Notes: generated by a model from the sequence alone, not told the origin. A stretch of 64,000 bases of DNA from Kiloniellaceae bacterium (GCA_021776095.1 JAJFGO010000006.1:1-64000), one strand, 5' to 3'; counted from the first letter of the stretch, positions 34,413-43,489 are shown. Made by a program: numbers and translations.

Positions 34413-35630
34413 TTAAGCCGTTCTAATGGAAATGACCTCGGCCGGCGCATTCGTGGCAAATGCCGCCCAGGTCGCCATGAGTTCACGGCGCTTTTCGAAC
34501 AGATCGCCACGGCGATAAGCAGCTTCCACCTTGTTGCCTATGCTATGAGCCAGGGCTAGTTCGCAAACCTCACGGGAAAAATTGGTCCGCTCAGCTGCCC
34601 AGTCGCGAAAGGCGGACCGAAATCCGTGAACCGTTATTGGCGGCCCCATGCGGCGTAAGGCCATGAGGAACACCATATTTGACATCGGCTTATTTAGTGA
34701 GCGCCCAGGGAAAACAAGATCCCCTTTGGAGCTTATCTCCCGTGCCCGCCGCAGGATTTCAATACAGCGCGGGGGCAGAGGAACCCGGTGCTCCTGATTG
34801 GCCTTCATCCTGCTAGCAGGAATAGTCCAAGTGGAACTATCGAAATCGATCTCGTTCCATGCCGCATTCAGCACTTCGCTTGTCCGTGCGGCGGTCAGAA
34901 TCAGGTACTCAAAGGCCAATCTGGCAGGCTCGCCGGCTTCGCTGGCGCGCAAGGTCGCAATGAATTGGGGAACATCGGGGTAAGGCAAAGCCGCGAAGTG
35001 ATTCTTCCGGTCCGGCTGTTTCGGCAGGGCCTTGGAAACGCCATCGATTGGGTTCTCGCCCTCCCTGAAGCGACAGGCCTTCGCCCAATCCAATACGGTC
35101 CCTATGCGCTGCTTTATCCGACGGGCCGTTTCCGGCTTCGTCAGCCAAATTGGGGATAGGACTTTTAGCACATCGGGCGTATCGATCAGGTCGACCCGGC
35201 AATCCCCTATATGGGGAAAGGCGTGCTGTGTCAGGGATTGCAACCACTGCGCAGCGTGCTTCTCATTTCGCCACGCCGCCCGGTGTTCCGCATGTACGGT
35301 TCGGGCGGCCTCGCGGAACGTGGGAACAACGATCTGAGCTTTCCGCTTCTCGGCAAGGGGATCGCCGCCGCTCCGCGCAATTTTCCGATATCGGACGGCC
35401 ATCTCCCGTGCCTCGGCAAGTGACACAAGCTGAACCCCACCCAAGCCGATATCCCTACGCCTCCCGTGGACAACGGTACGCAGCATCCAGCGCTTCGCGC
35501 CAGAGGGGTCGACGACCAGATAGAGGCCGTTCCCGTCTGCATAGCGACCCTGCTTCGAGAGTACACGCACCTTGGCAGCGGACAATGCTCGATCAGGATG
35601 CCGGCCCATTGGTTTCATGGAGTGCCCCAC
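34413..35630 (-). CDS. Tyrosine-type site-specific integrase (P4-like, DUF4102)
   Basis: The protein has 405 residues. The N-terminal DUF4102-type arm-binding domain (YADGNGLYLVVDPSGAKRW) is followed by a core-binding domain and the catalytic domain. The catalytic set is complete: R249 in TAARTSEV, K276, H335 and R338 in HGFRS, H362 in LAHSIG and the nucleophile Y372. It should be active. Such integrases insert at the 3' end of tRNA genes, and a T-arm-like sequence lies 177 bases upstream of its start. It is the likely mover of the 32-36 kb element; whether it also moved the Dpd island is unknown. Confidence 0.93.
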   Translation of the reverse strand: MGHSMKPMGRHPDRALSAAKVRVLSKQGRYADGNGLYLVVDPSGAKRWMLRTVVHGRRRDIGLGGVQLVSLAEAREMAVRYRKIARSGGDPLAEKRKAQIVVPTFREAARTVHAEHRAAWRNEKHAAQWLQSLTQHAFPHIGDCRVDLIDTPDVLKVLSPIWLTKPETARRIKQRIGTVLDWAKACRFREGENPIDGVSKALPKQPDRKNHFAALPYPDVPQFIATLRASEAGEPARLAFEYLILTAARTSEVLNAAWNEIDFDSSTWTIPASRMKANQEHRVPLPPRCIEILRRAREISSKGDLVFPGRSLNKPMSNMVFLMALRRMGPPITVHGFRSAFRDWAAERTNFSREVCELALAHSIGNKVEAAYRRGDLFEKRRELMATWAAFATNAPAEVISIRTA

Positions 35631-35806
35631 ATTTCAGTCCACAATTTATGTGGGATGTCGCTGGACGTCAACGGTTCGGTCCGGACAGTGGAAAGTGGAA
35701 AAACCTCCAGAAAGCTTGGCTTTTCGGACTGTATCGGACGGCACGAGAGATGGAACAGGCAGACACCCCCTCCGCCAGCAACTCATTGATATCGCATAAA
35801 AACCGA

Positions 35807-35823
35807 GTGGGATTCGAACCCAC
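35807..35823 (-). other. tRNA T-arm-like sequence, candidate attachment site
   Basis: GTGGGATTCGAACCCAC is a perfect T-arm on the minus strand: 5-bp stem GTGGG/CCCAC and loop TTCGAAT. The rest of a tRNA cannot be folded: the adjoining sequence gives no acceptor pairing and a poor anticodon arm. The likely reading is the 3' end of a tRNA gene captured at an integrase attachment site. Confidence 0.5.
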
Positions 35824-36062
35824 GGTACGGTCCGCGGCAGTCTGCGGGCCTTCACGCCTGGCCGCCGCGTGGGCGGGACCGAGAGAACGCGGTCTCTCGG
35901 CCTTGTCCGCGGCTTCGCGCGCGTTTTCTCTACTAGCCATTTTCACGGTCCCGTTTGCGCGCGCTCTAGGCACCGTGATGGGGCGCCCGGTAGGCGTCGA
36001 GCTGGCGGATTTTCGCCACCGTGATGGTGGCGATACCCAAGGGGGCGATGTTGCCGCGGAAG
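35824..36062. other. Noncoding junction with two hairpins
   Basis: No gene is visible. There is an 8-bp inverted repeat CCGAGAGA/TCTCTCGG at 35879-35900 and a second, GCCACC/GGTGGC, at 36015-36031. Neither is followed by a T-run, so they are not clear terminators. The stretch separates the tyrosine-integrase element from the serine-recombinase element and may contain attachment DNA for either. Confidence 0.4.
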
Positions 36063-37817
36063 TCAGCCCAGGGAGAACCCCAAGACCCTTCGCTGTTCAT
36101 GCCAGCCGATCGGGATGCCCTTCATGAGGCGCTCGAGTTCCAGGTCTGCCGGCTGATACCCATCGAGTATGGCTTCGACAATGTCGGGCGCCAGAAAGGC
36201 CAAGCGGATGATGCGTCCGACGTACCGCTCGGTCACGCCTTCCTCACTCGCGATCGCGCATATCGACGGCGCCTGGCCGGAGAACAGCTTGTGTTTCCAT
36301 TTGTGTGCCCGGGTCAGCGCCTTGATAAGAGTAGCATTGATGCGCGGCCGCATCTCCCGTGCATTGCCCGGCGGGATCACGAGTCGCAACTCACCGGAGC
36401 AGAGCTTCAACCGCGCGGGGACGCGAAGGATCAAATCATCAACGCTGGCGGGTGCCCCGGCCTGAGATCCGGACGCATTCACCATGCCGATCGATGACTC
36501 GTCACCCAGCAAGACATGCTTGAGCCGGCTGCGGCGGAGGACGATCCGGATCTCCTTCTCACCTGCCATGACGCCGGCCACGATCCGGAGAACGACGGTG
36601 CGTTGCTCGGAGCCGCTCATTCCTGGCCACCGCTCGGCCTGATTCCTGGCCGCGACCATGAGACGCTCCTGGCCGCGACCATGAGACGCTCCTGGTCGCG
36701 GGGCGAGAGGGAGTCGCCAAGCTCGTCGATCACCTGGCCCGAGTCTTTGAGCAAGGCGGTGATCCGCGCGGCGACCAGGTCCTCGATCTCTCGGGCGGGG
36801 ATCCGGACGATCGACCCGGCATCGCCGTCGCGGTTCTGGAGCAGAGCCTGGCTCACGTAGTAGCGGTAGCGGGTACCATTCTTGACCGCGTGGGATGGGC
36901 TCAGGCGGTTGCCACGCTCGTCATGAAGAATCCCGGCGAGCAGGCTCGGCTCGGTGGCTCCATTGCCCGCGCGCCGGTCGTGGGCGTTGCCGGCGAGCTT
37001 CGCCTGCACGGTGTCCCAGGTCTCGGCATCGATGATCGCGGCATGCTGGCCCTCGTAGACTTCGCCCTTGTGCGCGATCCGGCCGGCGTAGAGCGGGTTG
37101 CCGAGGAGCTTGTAGATGTATCCGCGGCTCAAGGGCCGGCCGCCGCGCATGCGTCCGTTTTCAACCACGCGAACCTTGGTCGCCAGCCTCAGCCGGTCGG
37201 CCTCCTCCTTCACCCGGCTCACCTTACCGTGCTCGAGATAGAGTCGGAATATGCAACGTACGTTCTCGGCTTCCGCCTCGTTGATCACCAAAGTGCGCTC
37301 CTTGGCGTCGTAGCCGAGCGGCACGAAGCCCCCCATCCACATGCCCTTCTTCTTGGAGGTGGCGATCTTGTCGCGGATCCGCTCGCCGGTGACCTCGCGC
37401 TCGAACTGGGCGAAGGAGAGCAGCATGTTGAGGGTCAAGCGGCCCATGGAGGAGGTGGTATTGAACTGCTGTGTTACCGAAACGAAAGACACGCCATGCG
37501 CGTCGAAGACCTCGACGATCTTGGCGAAGTCGGCGAGCGAGCGGGTCAGGCGGTCGACCTTGTAGACGACAACGGTATCGACCTTGCGCGCCCGGATATC
37601 GGCCAGCAATTGCTGCAGCGCGGGCCGTTCCAGGGTTCCGCCCGAGACGCCGCCGTCGTCATAGGGCGTCCTGATCGGATGCCAACCTTCGCCGGCCTGG
37701 CTCTTGATGTAGGCTTCGCAGGCCTCACGTTGAGCATCGAGGGAGTTCGAGTCCTTCCTCCGATGATTTGCGCGTGTAGATCGCGCAGCGCAGGCGCTTG
37801 GGCCGATCAGTGGTCAT
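36063..37817 (-). pseudogene. Large serine recombinase, broken by two indels
   Basis: The protein is readable in three frames. The N-terminus has LRCAIYTRKSSEEGLE, with the catalytic Ser in the usual YTRKSSEEG block, then a deletion of about 10 bases near 37740 removes the expected QEFNS and shifts frame. The middle part carries VVVYKVDRLTRSLADF, FNTTSSMGRLTLNMLLSFAQ, the recombinase domain and a Cys-poor zinc-ribbon region. The third frame (36063-36659) carries the C-terminal DNA-binding part with an HTH (SICAIASEEGVTERYVGRII). The second break coincides with a 23-bp tandem duplication. Recombinases of this type accompany DUF2924 and DUF3489 genes, as here. Confidence 0.9.
36645..36690 (-). 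repeat. 23-bp tandem duplication inside the recombinase gene
   Basis: The unit starting CCTGGCCGCGACC and ending GAGACGCT is present twice in direct contact (36645-36667 and 36668-36690), with a third partial copy starting at 36691. Because 23 is not a multiple of three, the duplication moves the recombinase into another frame. Removing one copy restores a continuous protein. Confidence 0.9.
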
Positions 37818-38271
37818 CTGCGGACACCTCTACTCTTACACCAGTCTTGCGCAACCCGAAGAACAGCGGACCCGACCAGCGCGTGCCGGTGATGATACGC
37901 GCGATCTGTGACAGGCTGGCGTAGCGCTCCCCCCGATAATCGAAACCGTCATCCAGCACGGACACCTGATGGGCCTCGCCGCGCCACTCGCGGACGAGAC
38001 GCGTGCCGGGCCGAAGCCGTAACGCTGACGGCCTTGGCGGTCGGCTCCGGTGGTCGTTGGGATCTGCAAGCGCGGCAAGACGCTTGAGGGCGGCCTTGCT
38101 CAAGTTGCCCTCGGCCTGCTCCTGAACATGGTACGCGAGCGCGCGCAGGAGCAGGTCGCGGCTGATCCCCTTGGGCGCGGGGCGCTTGAGGGCCTGCTCC
38201 CAGCGGGCCCGCACTGCCTGAGTCTCCAGGGCCTGCAATACGGCGATCTTTTCAGCGGTCGTTCGGGTCAT
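37807..38271 (-). CDS. DUF2924 protein
   Basis: This 154-residue basic protein has the DUF2924 pattern: ARWEQALKRPAPKGISRDLL near residue 22-41, RLRPGTRLVREWRGEAHQVS in the middle, FDYRGERYASLSQIARIITG and WSGPLFFGL near the end. The C-terminal part resembles a RAMA-type DNA-binding module. It overlaps the recombinase pseudogene by 11 bp and is preceded by a small gene and DUF3489, the standard order of this module in alphaproteobacterial integrative elements. Role unknown; probably assists the recombinase. Confidence 0.88.
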   Translation of the reverse strand: MTRTTAEKIAVLQALETQAVRARWEQALKRPAPKGISRDLLLRALAYHVQEQAEGNLSKAALKRLAALADPNDHRSRPPRPSALRLRPGTRLVREWRGEAHQVSVLDDGFDYRGERYASLSQIARIITGTRWSGPLFFGLRKTGVRVEVSADDH

Positions 38272-38464
38272 CCGGGCTCACCTTGTCGACCGGATCGCCG
38301 GTCACGGATTTGGTCGGCGCCTTTCTTCGATCCGGCCGCGTCTCATTCTTGGCCTGCTCTCGCGTCACCTCCTCGTATTTACGCAGAGGCTTGCGCAGAT
38401 AGGGGCTGACCGAGTCGCCGTTCTTTTTCGACATGAAGGTGTGTCGGGCGGGGCTCATATCCAT
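38252..38464 (-). CDS. Small conserved protein of the DUF3489-DUF2924 module
   Basis: This 70-residue Lys/Arg/Glu-rich peptide (MSKKNGDSVSPYLRKPLRKY and following) starts at an ATG overlapping the DUF3489 stop and ends overlapping the DUF2924 start by 20 bp. The nested position with overlaps at both ends is the main evidence that it is real. An internal ATG at 38434 is an alternative start. No function can be given. Confidence 0.6.
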   Translation of the reverse strand: MDMSPARHTFMSKKNGDSVSPYLRKPLRKYEEVTREQAKNETRPDRRKAPTKSVTGDPVDKVSPDDPNDR

Positions 38465-38465
38465 G

Positions 38466-38834
38466 TCAGCCTCCCGCCACGATGCGATAGACGCGGCCAC
38501 GGCCCTCGACTTTTTCCGACAAGACGGCGAGGCCGAGCTTCTTCTTGAGGGTGCCGCTGATCGCCCCGCGCACCGAGTGCGCCTGCCAGCCGGTCGCCTG
38601 GACGAGATCGGCGAGGGTCGCACCCTCCTTACGCTGGAGCCGCGCGATCAAAGTTGCTTGCTTGGTGCCGGCCCGGGCCTTGGCCGGCGCGCCGGCTCGC
38701 GCCGCCTTTGCGGCCTTCGGACGTGCGGGCCGGGTCTGCTTTGCCGGCTTCTTGGCGACTGCCGGGGACTTCTTGGCGCGGGCCACAGTGGGCGCCTTGC
38801 GTGTGGTCTTGGGCTTGGGGTTCGTCTTGGCCAT
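38466..38834 (-). CDS. DUF3489 protein
   Basis: The protein has 122 residues: a Lys/Ala/Pro-rich, histone-H1-like N-terminal 60 residues, then the DUF3489 domain, KQATLIARLQRKEGATLADL followed by ATGWQAHSVRGAISGTLKKK and VYRIVA. The domain is a small winged helix, so DNA binding with a basic tail is likely. It belongs to the recombinase/DUF2924 module. The ATG is preceded by GGAGG. Confidence 0.87.
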   Translation of the reverse strand: MAKTNPKPKTTRKAPTVARAKKSPAVAKKPAKQTRPARPKAAKAARAGAPAKARAGTKQATLIARLQRKEGATLADLVQATGWQAHSVRGAISGTLKKKLGLAVLSEKVEGRGRVYRIVAGG

Positions 38835-38987
38835 GGGGGCCTCCTTCGGTGTCGTGCGCCGCAGTTATCGCGGCGCTCCCACCACCCGGAGCCCCGCCGG
38901 GGCACCGGTCGGGGCAGAGGGGCTGGAGGCGGCCCCTCGATCGCGTGCCCCAAGGAACGCTTCCTTTGCGAGCGAAGTCCAGTTCTT

Positions 38988-39230
38988 TCAGAGGGCGGAT
39001 TTGCGCGGTTTTCGGGGCCGTTTTGAGCCGAATTTGGCGATGATTGCGGCGGCTTCGGCGATAGTCGCGATGTCCCGCGTGACCCCCTGGAGGCGGCGTG
39101 TATGGACTGTAAGCTGTGATGGCGGAATCAGGGACGACTGGCCGGCAACCGCCGCCTCGATGGCGTCCTCCAGCATCGCCGTGGCGGTCGCAAACAGCTG
39201 GCTTGTCAGGTCTCGATAATCGTCATCCAT
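38988..39230 (-). CDS. Hypothetical helical protein
   Basis: An 80-residue protein, helical and Ala rich (LFATATAMLEDAIEAAVAGQ; IATIAEAAAIIAKFG) with a very basic tail (KRPRKPRK). No domain is recognised. It lies between the DUF3489 and DUF5681 genes on the same strand; its ATG has only a weak ribosome binding site (GGGACGGGC). It resembles small packaging-type accessory proteins in size but nothing more can be claimed. Confidence 0.5.
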   Translation of the reverse strand: MDDDYRDLTSQLFATATAMLEDAIEAAVAGQSSLIPPSQLTVHTRRLQGVTRDIATIAEAAAIIAKFGSKRPRKPRKSAL

Positions 39231-39353
39231 AGCCCGTCCCTCGCCGACATGGGCAAGGCACGCTTCCTTTGGCCGGCAAGTCCAGGGGGTACGAAACCAG
39301 AGCCCGACCTGGCCCGGCCGGTCGCGATAATAAGATCGATCGGCCTTCAGGAC

Positions 39354-39791
39354 CTACTTCCGAGACAACGCCTCTTGCCGGGCGTCTGACACTGCATTCT
39401 GTTTTTCGGCCTCCGCCATGAACTCCTCGGGAGTCATCGCCGCCGGAACGACGATATAGCCGAGATTGCTGTTAGCTTCTTGTGGCTGGTAGGTCTTGAT
39501 CAACCGGTGAAGCTCTTCGAACGCCCGGGGGTTCTTCTCCACCATCGCCATGTTGCGAAGGCGGAGCAGCACCAAATCCAGCGTAGATAGCCGCCGACGC
39601 TTGCCGCTTTCGATCGCGGAATGCATCTCATCGGCGACCGCTTTGACGATCGTCTTCCGGTTCTTCGCACCTTTCGGACGGCCCTTCGGATTTCCGGATT
39701 CTTTGAATCGACGACGCGTGGGCGGCCCAGGGTGGCTGACCTCTTCATGGGCTGGTGGCTGCGCCGGCTCGTCGCTCTTTCGATTTGCCAT
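39354..39791 (-). CDS. DUF5681 protein (copy 1)
   Basis: A 145-residue protein with the DUF5681 signature RRRFKESGNPKGRPKGAKNR near residue 28, followed by a helical domain (LDLVLLRLRNMAMVEKNPRA, FEELHRLIKTYQP). The GNPKGRPKG block is a basic DNA-contacting motif common in phage and integrative-element proteins, some annotated near small terminases. A second relative lies 26 bases upstream in the operon. Start is an ATG with GGAGTAAACTACG upstream. Confidence 0.83.
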   Translation of the reverse strand: MANRKSDEPAQPPAHEEVSHPGPPTRRRFKESGNPKGRPKGAKNRKTIVKAVADEMHSAIESGKRRRLSTLDLVLLRLRNMAMVEKNPRAFEELHRLIKTYQPQEANSNLGYIVVPAAMTPEEFMAEAEKQNAVSDARQEALSRK

Positions 39792-39817
39792 CGTAGTTTA
39801 CTCCTACTTACTGCAGT

Positions 39818-40231
39818 CTACGCCTCGTCAATTGGCACTTCTTCCGTGACGTTTTTTATCCATTCCTGAAAATTGACGCCTTTGGGCGCAACGACGACGC
39901 CGCCGCCCATGACGGCCGCGGGCGGGCCGATGACTCCGTATTCCTCGCAGATTTTTACGAACCTGATGATCGAGGGAAGATGCCCTGCAAGGGCCCTCTT
40001 GGCCTGCTGTCGTAGGCCGGCTTCGAAGGGCGACATGTCGCACGCCTTTCCGCCGGCCATGACCTTCACGGGCTCGTCGAGAAGGGTGGAGACGTCCGTC
40101 AAGCCGGGTTTTCTGGACTTCGGCCGGCCCTTTGGATTTCCCGAATGACCCTTTGCCCACTGATGTTCCTTCGGCGGCTTGCCGTGCCCGACCTTATAGT
40201 CGCGGGTGGGCTGCTTCTTGTCGGCCATCAC
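39818..40231 (-). CDS. DUF5681 protein (copy 2)
   Basis: A 137-residue protein with HQWAKGHSGNPKGRPKSRKP near residue 23, the same GNPKGRPK motif as its neighbour but a different C-terminal helical domain. It overlaps the methyltransferase stop by 4 bp (ATGA), so the two are translationally coupled. DUF5681 genes next to a ParB-methyltransferase are a recurring pair on alphaproteobacterial mobile elements; a role in DNA recognition or packaging is inferred. Confidence 0.83.
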   Translation of the reverse strand: MMADKKQPTRDYKVGHGKPPKEHQWAKGHSGNPKGRPKSRKPGLTDVSTLLDEPVKVMAGGKACDMSPFEAGLRQQAKRALAGHLPSIIRFVKICEEYGVIGPPAAVMGGGVVVAPKGVNFQEWIKNVTEEVPIDEA

Positions 40232-41580
40232 GCAACCTCCACGCCTGCGCCGCTAACTGGGGCGCGCTGGGGGTCGACCGCCGCAGCCGCGGCGCGCTCG
40301 CGTTCGATTTCGGCGAAGGTCTTGCCCGACGCGGCGTGGATCGCCTCGATCTTGGCTGCGGCGGCCACACGCTTGAGAATCACGTCGCAATAATGCGGAT
40401 CGAGCTCGATACCGCAGCCGCGCCGGCCGGTCTTCTCGGCGGCGATGAGCGTGGTGCCGCTGCCGGCGAAGGCGTCGAGCACGATGCCGCCGCGCTTTGA
40501 GCAATCGAGAATGGCATCGGCGACCAGCGCGACCGGTTTCACGGTGGGGTGCAGGGCCAACTCGGCGTCGCGGGTTCGCCCGAAGCTGTTGATGCCCGGG
40601 TAGGACCAGATATTGGTCCGGTACCGGCCATGCTTGCCCAACTCGACATTATTGATGTGCGGCCCCGTGCCGGTCTTGAACACGAAAACCAACTCGTGCT
40701 GGGAGCGGTAAAGCGAGCCCATGCCGCCGTTCGTCTTGGCCCAAACGCAGAGATTCTTGACCTCGGTGTAGGCCGCCTTGCCGGCGGCAAGGACCTCGCC
40801 GATATGCCTCCAGTCCATGCAGATAAAATGGATCGCGCCGTCGGCGCTGTGCCCGGCCAAGTTCCGGAACACGGTACTTAGAAATTCGGTAAACTCGGCC
40901 TCGCTCATCTCGCCCGAGGCCATGGCGAATTCGCGGTGCTTGACCTTGCCAAGGCCGGAGACGTGACCCTCGACGGGGACGTTATAGGGCGGATCGGTGA
41001 AGACCATTTGGGCATAGGCGCCGTCGAGCAGCCGGGCGTAGGTATCGGGATCGGTCGCATCGCCGCAGAGCAGACGGTGCTTGCCGAGACACCATATATC
41101 CCCAAGTCGGGTGACCGGCGGGCCGTCGTCGATCGGCGGCACATCGTCGGCGGGATCTTCGTCCTCCCCGTTCAACTCGCCGATCAGGATATCGATCTCG
41201 GGCATCTCGAAGCCGGTTAGGGTCACCTCGAAGTCGAGGTCAATCAGCTCCTGCAGCTCGATAGCGAGGATTTCACGATCCCAACCGGCGAGTTCGGCCA
41301 GGCGGTTATCGGCGATGACATAAGCGCGAACTTGCGCCGCGGTCAGATCTTCGAGCCGGATAGTCGGGACCTTTTCTACGCCAATCAGCTTCGCCGCCTC
41401 GACCCGGCCGTGGCCGGCGACGATGCCGCCCTCGCGATCAACCAGGACCGGGTTAGTGAATCCGAAGCGCGCGATGCTATCAGCGATCTGGCGGATCTGC
41501 TTCCTGGAGTGGGTCCGCGGGTTGGTCGCCCGCGGCTGAAACGCAGTGGGGTCTTGGTAAGTGATCTTGAGGCTGTCCAT
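40228..41580 (-). CDS. ParB-like domain fused to a beta-class DNA methyltransferase
   Basis: The protein has 450 residues from the ATG at 41580 (GGAG 10 bases upstream). Residues 1-100 are a ParB/Srx-type domain with NPRTHSRKQIRQIADSI and GGIVAGHGRVEAAKLIG. The methyltransferase follows: catalytic motif IV DPPYN at 196-200 and the SAM-binding FAGSGTT near 372. Motif IV before motif I is the beta-class order (as in CcrM), which usually makes N6-methyladenine or N4-methylcytosine. No restriction nuclease is adjacent, so it is an orphan methyltransferase of the mobile element, perhaps for self-protection. It is coupled to a DUF5681 gene. Confidence 0.9.
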   Translation of the reverse strand: MDSLKITYQDPTAFQPRATNPRTHSRKQIRQIADSIARFGFTNPVLVDREGGIVAGHGRVEAAKLIGVEKVPTIRLEDLTAAQVRAYVIADNRLAELAGWDREILAIELQELIDLDFEVTLTGFEMPEIDILIGELNGEDEDPADDVPPIDDGPPVTRLGDIWCLGKHRLLCGDATDPDTYARLLDGAYAQMVFTDPPYNVPVEGHVSGLGKVKHREFAMASGEMSEAEFTEFLSTVFRNLAGHSADGAIHFICMDWRHIGEVLAAGKAAYTEVKNLCVWAKTNGGMGSLYRSQHELVFVFKTGTGPHINNVELGKHGRYRTNIWSYPGINSFGRTRDAELALHPTVKPVALVADAILDCSKRGGIVLDAFAGSGTTLIAAEKTGRRGCGIELDPHYCDVILKRVAAAAKIEAIHAASGKTFAEIERERAAAAAVDPQRAPVSGAGVEVA

Positions 41581-41940
41581 GGGGCCAGGGCTCCTTTGCT
41601 GCGGAGCCGGGCAAATAAAAAGCGCGGCTCCGGAGTTGAATCCGAAAGCCACGCTTGCCCCATGGGTCACGTGGGCCTTTGAGGCCGGCGCGCCGTTCCA
41701 TGACCCGCTTGCCGACCATCGATGAGCGCTTCAGGCGGGCCATGCCGCCAGGACGGGCCTCATATCAGGCATTTCAAGTATAAGATATGGCCACCGAAAT
41801 ACAATGGAAAATGTTCCATAACACCCTGAAATAAAAGACAACTTGGTTAACGGGCGAAGCAAGGTTTGGAGGCCGACCGTTTGCACGGCCAGCCTCTAGT
41901 TGGTCATCCTTGCTTGGGCGTCGAGCCGCCGCTCGGCTGG

Positions 41941-42510
41941 TTACGGCGCGGCCGCTTGCTCCGGCGACCGGTCGGTATCGGTGTCCGGAGCCGCGGTATC
42001 GAGCGCTTGGATAAAGGACAGAACCTTAGTGACCTGCTCGATCGGTGCCGTGCTTGCCCACTCGATCAGGCTTTTGCGTTCGGGATCAGATTCCGCCTGG
42101 GTGCTCGCGCCGACGGAAATTGGCTGCGCTCTGTGGGCCTCTTCGGCCTCGGCCACGGCCTTGATGTCGGAACCGCCGATTCGTAACGGCGCCGAGGTCT
42201 TATCCTTCTTCCTCTCGCGGTGCCGCTCGGCGCGCTGCTGGGTCAGTTTTCTCAAGCGCTCGAGCTCCTTCTTCGGATTTTCCGCGCCCGCGATGCGCTG
42301 AAGCTCGCGCAGGCGGGAGGGGGAAAGCTCGATGTTCTTGCGCGCCCACTCGTACCACGTAACCTTTCCGGCCTCGTCCGCCTCGCCCGTCTCGACGCGC
42401 TTCCGGGCTTCACAGATCAGCTTGGCAGCTTCAAGGACCTTGTTGTCCGCCTCGTTGGCGCATTGAACGATCTTCGCGGCGAGCGTCTCGACCGCCCCGG
42501 AATACTTCAC
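41941..42510 (-). CDS. Hypothetical mobile-element protein
   Basis: A 189-residue protein. Residues 10-75 are helical with VTWYEWARKNIELSPSRLRE, a pattern seen in phage-encoded proteins that carry a small HTH. A Lys/Arg/Glu-rich helix follows (KKELERLRKLTQQRAERHRE), then a Ser/Thr/Pro-rich tail. Its first codons coincide exactly with the place where the opposite strand becomes agmatine deiminase, so the true N-terminus may have been cut at the junction. Bases 41581-41940 between this gene and the methyltransferase contain nothing recognised. Confidence 0.5.
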   Translation of the reverse strand: MKYSGAVETLAAKIVQCANEADNKVLEAAKLICEARKRVETGEADEAGKVTWYEWARKNIELSPSRLRELQRIAGAENPKKELERLRKLTQQRAERHRERKKDKTSAPLRIGGSDIKAVAEAEEAHRAQPISVGASTQAESDPERKSLIEWASTAPIEQVTKVLSFIQALDTAAPDTDTDRSPEQAAAP

Positions 42511-42703
42511 CAGTTACGCGAACTTCTATGTCGGAAATGACGCCGTTTACACCCCGGAGTTCGGCGACCACGGCGCCGATGCGCGCGCGGTCGAGGCGTT
42601 TGAGGATCTGTTCCCGGGCCGCGAGGTCGTCGCGCTGAACGTCGACCGGATCTACGAAAACGGCGGCGGGATCCACTGCGTGACGCAGCAAGAGCCGGCG
42701 TAA
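42507..42703 (+). pseudogene. aguA: Agmatine deiminase, 3' end only
   Basis: The plus-strand frame reads FTSYANFYVGNDAVYTPEFG, then LFPGREVVALNV, and GGGIHCVTQQEPA before TAA. This is the C-terminal part of agmatine deiminase (N-carbamoylputrescine from agmatine), including the catalytic Cys in GGGIHCVTQQ. About 65 codons remain of some 350; the 5' part is replaced by mobile-element DNA. It marks the right edge of the methyltransferase-carrying element. Confidence 0.85.
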
Positions 42704-42868
42704 ACGGCTGAAGTCTGTGACGGAGTCTTATATCGACATAATCGGACTAACCAGTCACCTCGCCACCCAATCCCCCGAAACCGGCGCCCTCTTCGGGCAG
42801 CCCGCAGTTCGTCGGACAGTTCCCACCGGACGAAAATCTGGTGCTATATGGCTTATGGCTTGCTTTCG

Positions 42869-43294
42869 TCAGCCAATCTGACCTGCTTTCTTGGCCCACT
42901 TCAAATGAGTCCGGAATAGGTGGTTGCGTGCCCCCGCAACCACCTCAAATTGACAAGCCCCGCTTGCCCCTCCGGCAGCGGGGTTTTCGTTTGTCGAGGC
43001 AATGGCCAGCAGGCCCGCCAGATCGCCGCCGATCTCGGTGGCGAGCGCGCCGTCCTGCGGAATGAGACGGATTGACTGGATCATGGAACGCAGGACTTCC
43101 GCGCCCTCGACTATGGCTGCCAATTTAGCGCTGCAGGCTTCCATGCCAACCAGGCAAGGCGAGAGATCTGCGAAGAAGATTAGGGCTTTGTTGCGGCGCA
43201 ACTGCTTTCGAACGACAACCCTCTCATTGTAGTCAACGGCATGAACCCGGAAGACGCTCTTTGCCAGTTCAAGACCGACCGTGAAAACCGTCAT
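42869..43294 (-). pseudogene. IS110-family transposase remnant
   Basis: The start is intact: MTVFTVGLELAKSVFRVHAV then RVVVRKQLRR and LSPCLVGMEAC, the N-terminal DEDD half of IS110-family transposases. After GMEAC the sequence jumps to a segment resembling a later part of the protein and then loses homology, so an internal deletion removed most of the gene. Loss of the DEDD C-terminal acids and the Tnp_Appan domain makes it inactive. Confidence 0.8.
42919..42944. other. 10-bp perfect inverted repeat
   Basis: GGTGGTTGCG at 42919-42928 faces CGCAACCACC at 42935-42944 across six bases. The hairpin is strong but lacks a T-run on either side, so it is not a typical terminator. It lies in the 3' end of the IS110 remnant. 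Confidence 0.5.
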
Positions 43295-43489
43295 GATAGA
43301 TTGCCTCCTGGTAATGAATTTGATGACATCCCCATCATGGCGACTACTCGCTGATCGAGGGGGGCCCTCCACACTGTCAAACGCAAAGACCCATCATCAA
43401 AATTTATGTCCTTTTCATTCCATTGAGATCGTATCGAACGAAGATGAGCTTGCCACCGAACGACAGACCATAAACAGAATGGGCCGGAA

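Noticed and set aside
35807-35900. Functional tRNA gene on the minus strand
   Set aside because: Only the T-arm folds; there is no acceptor stem pairing and the anticodon arm has mismatches and an eight-base loop.
36890-37924. Plus-strand frame of 344 codons opposite the serine recombinase
   Set aside because: It is antisense to a clear recombinase pseudogene and shows only shadow composition.
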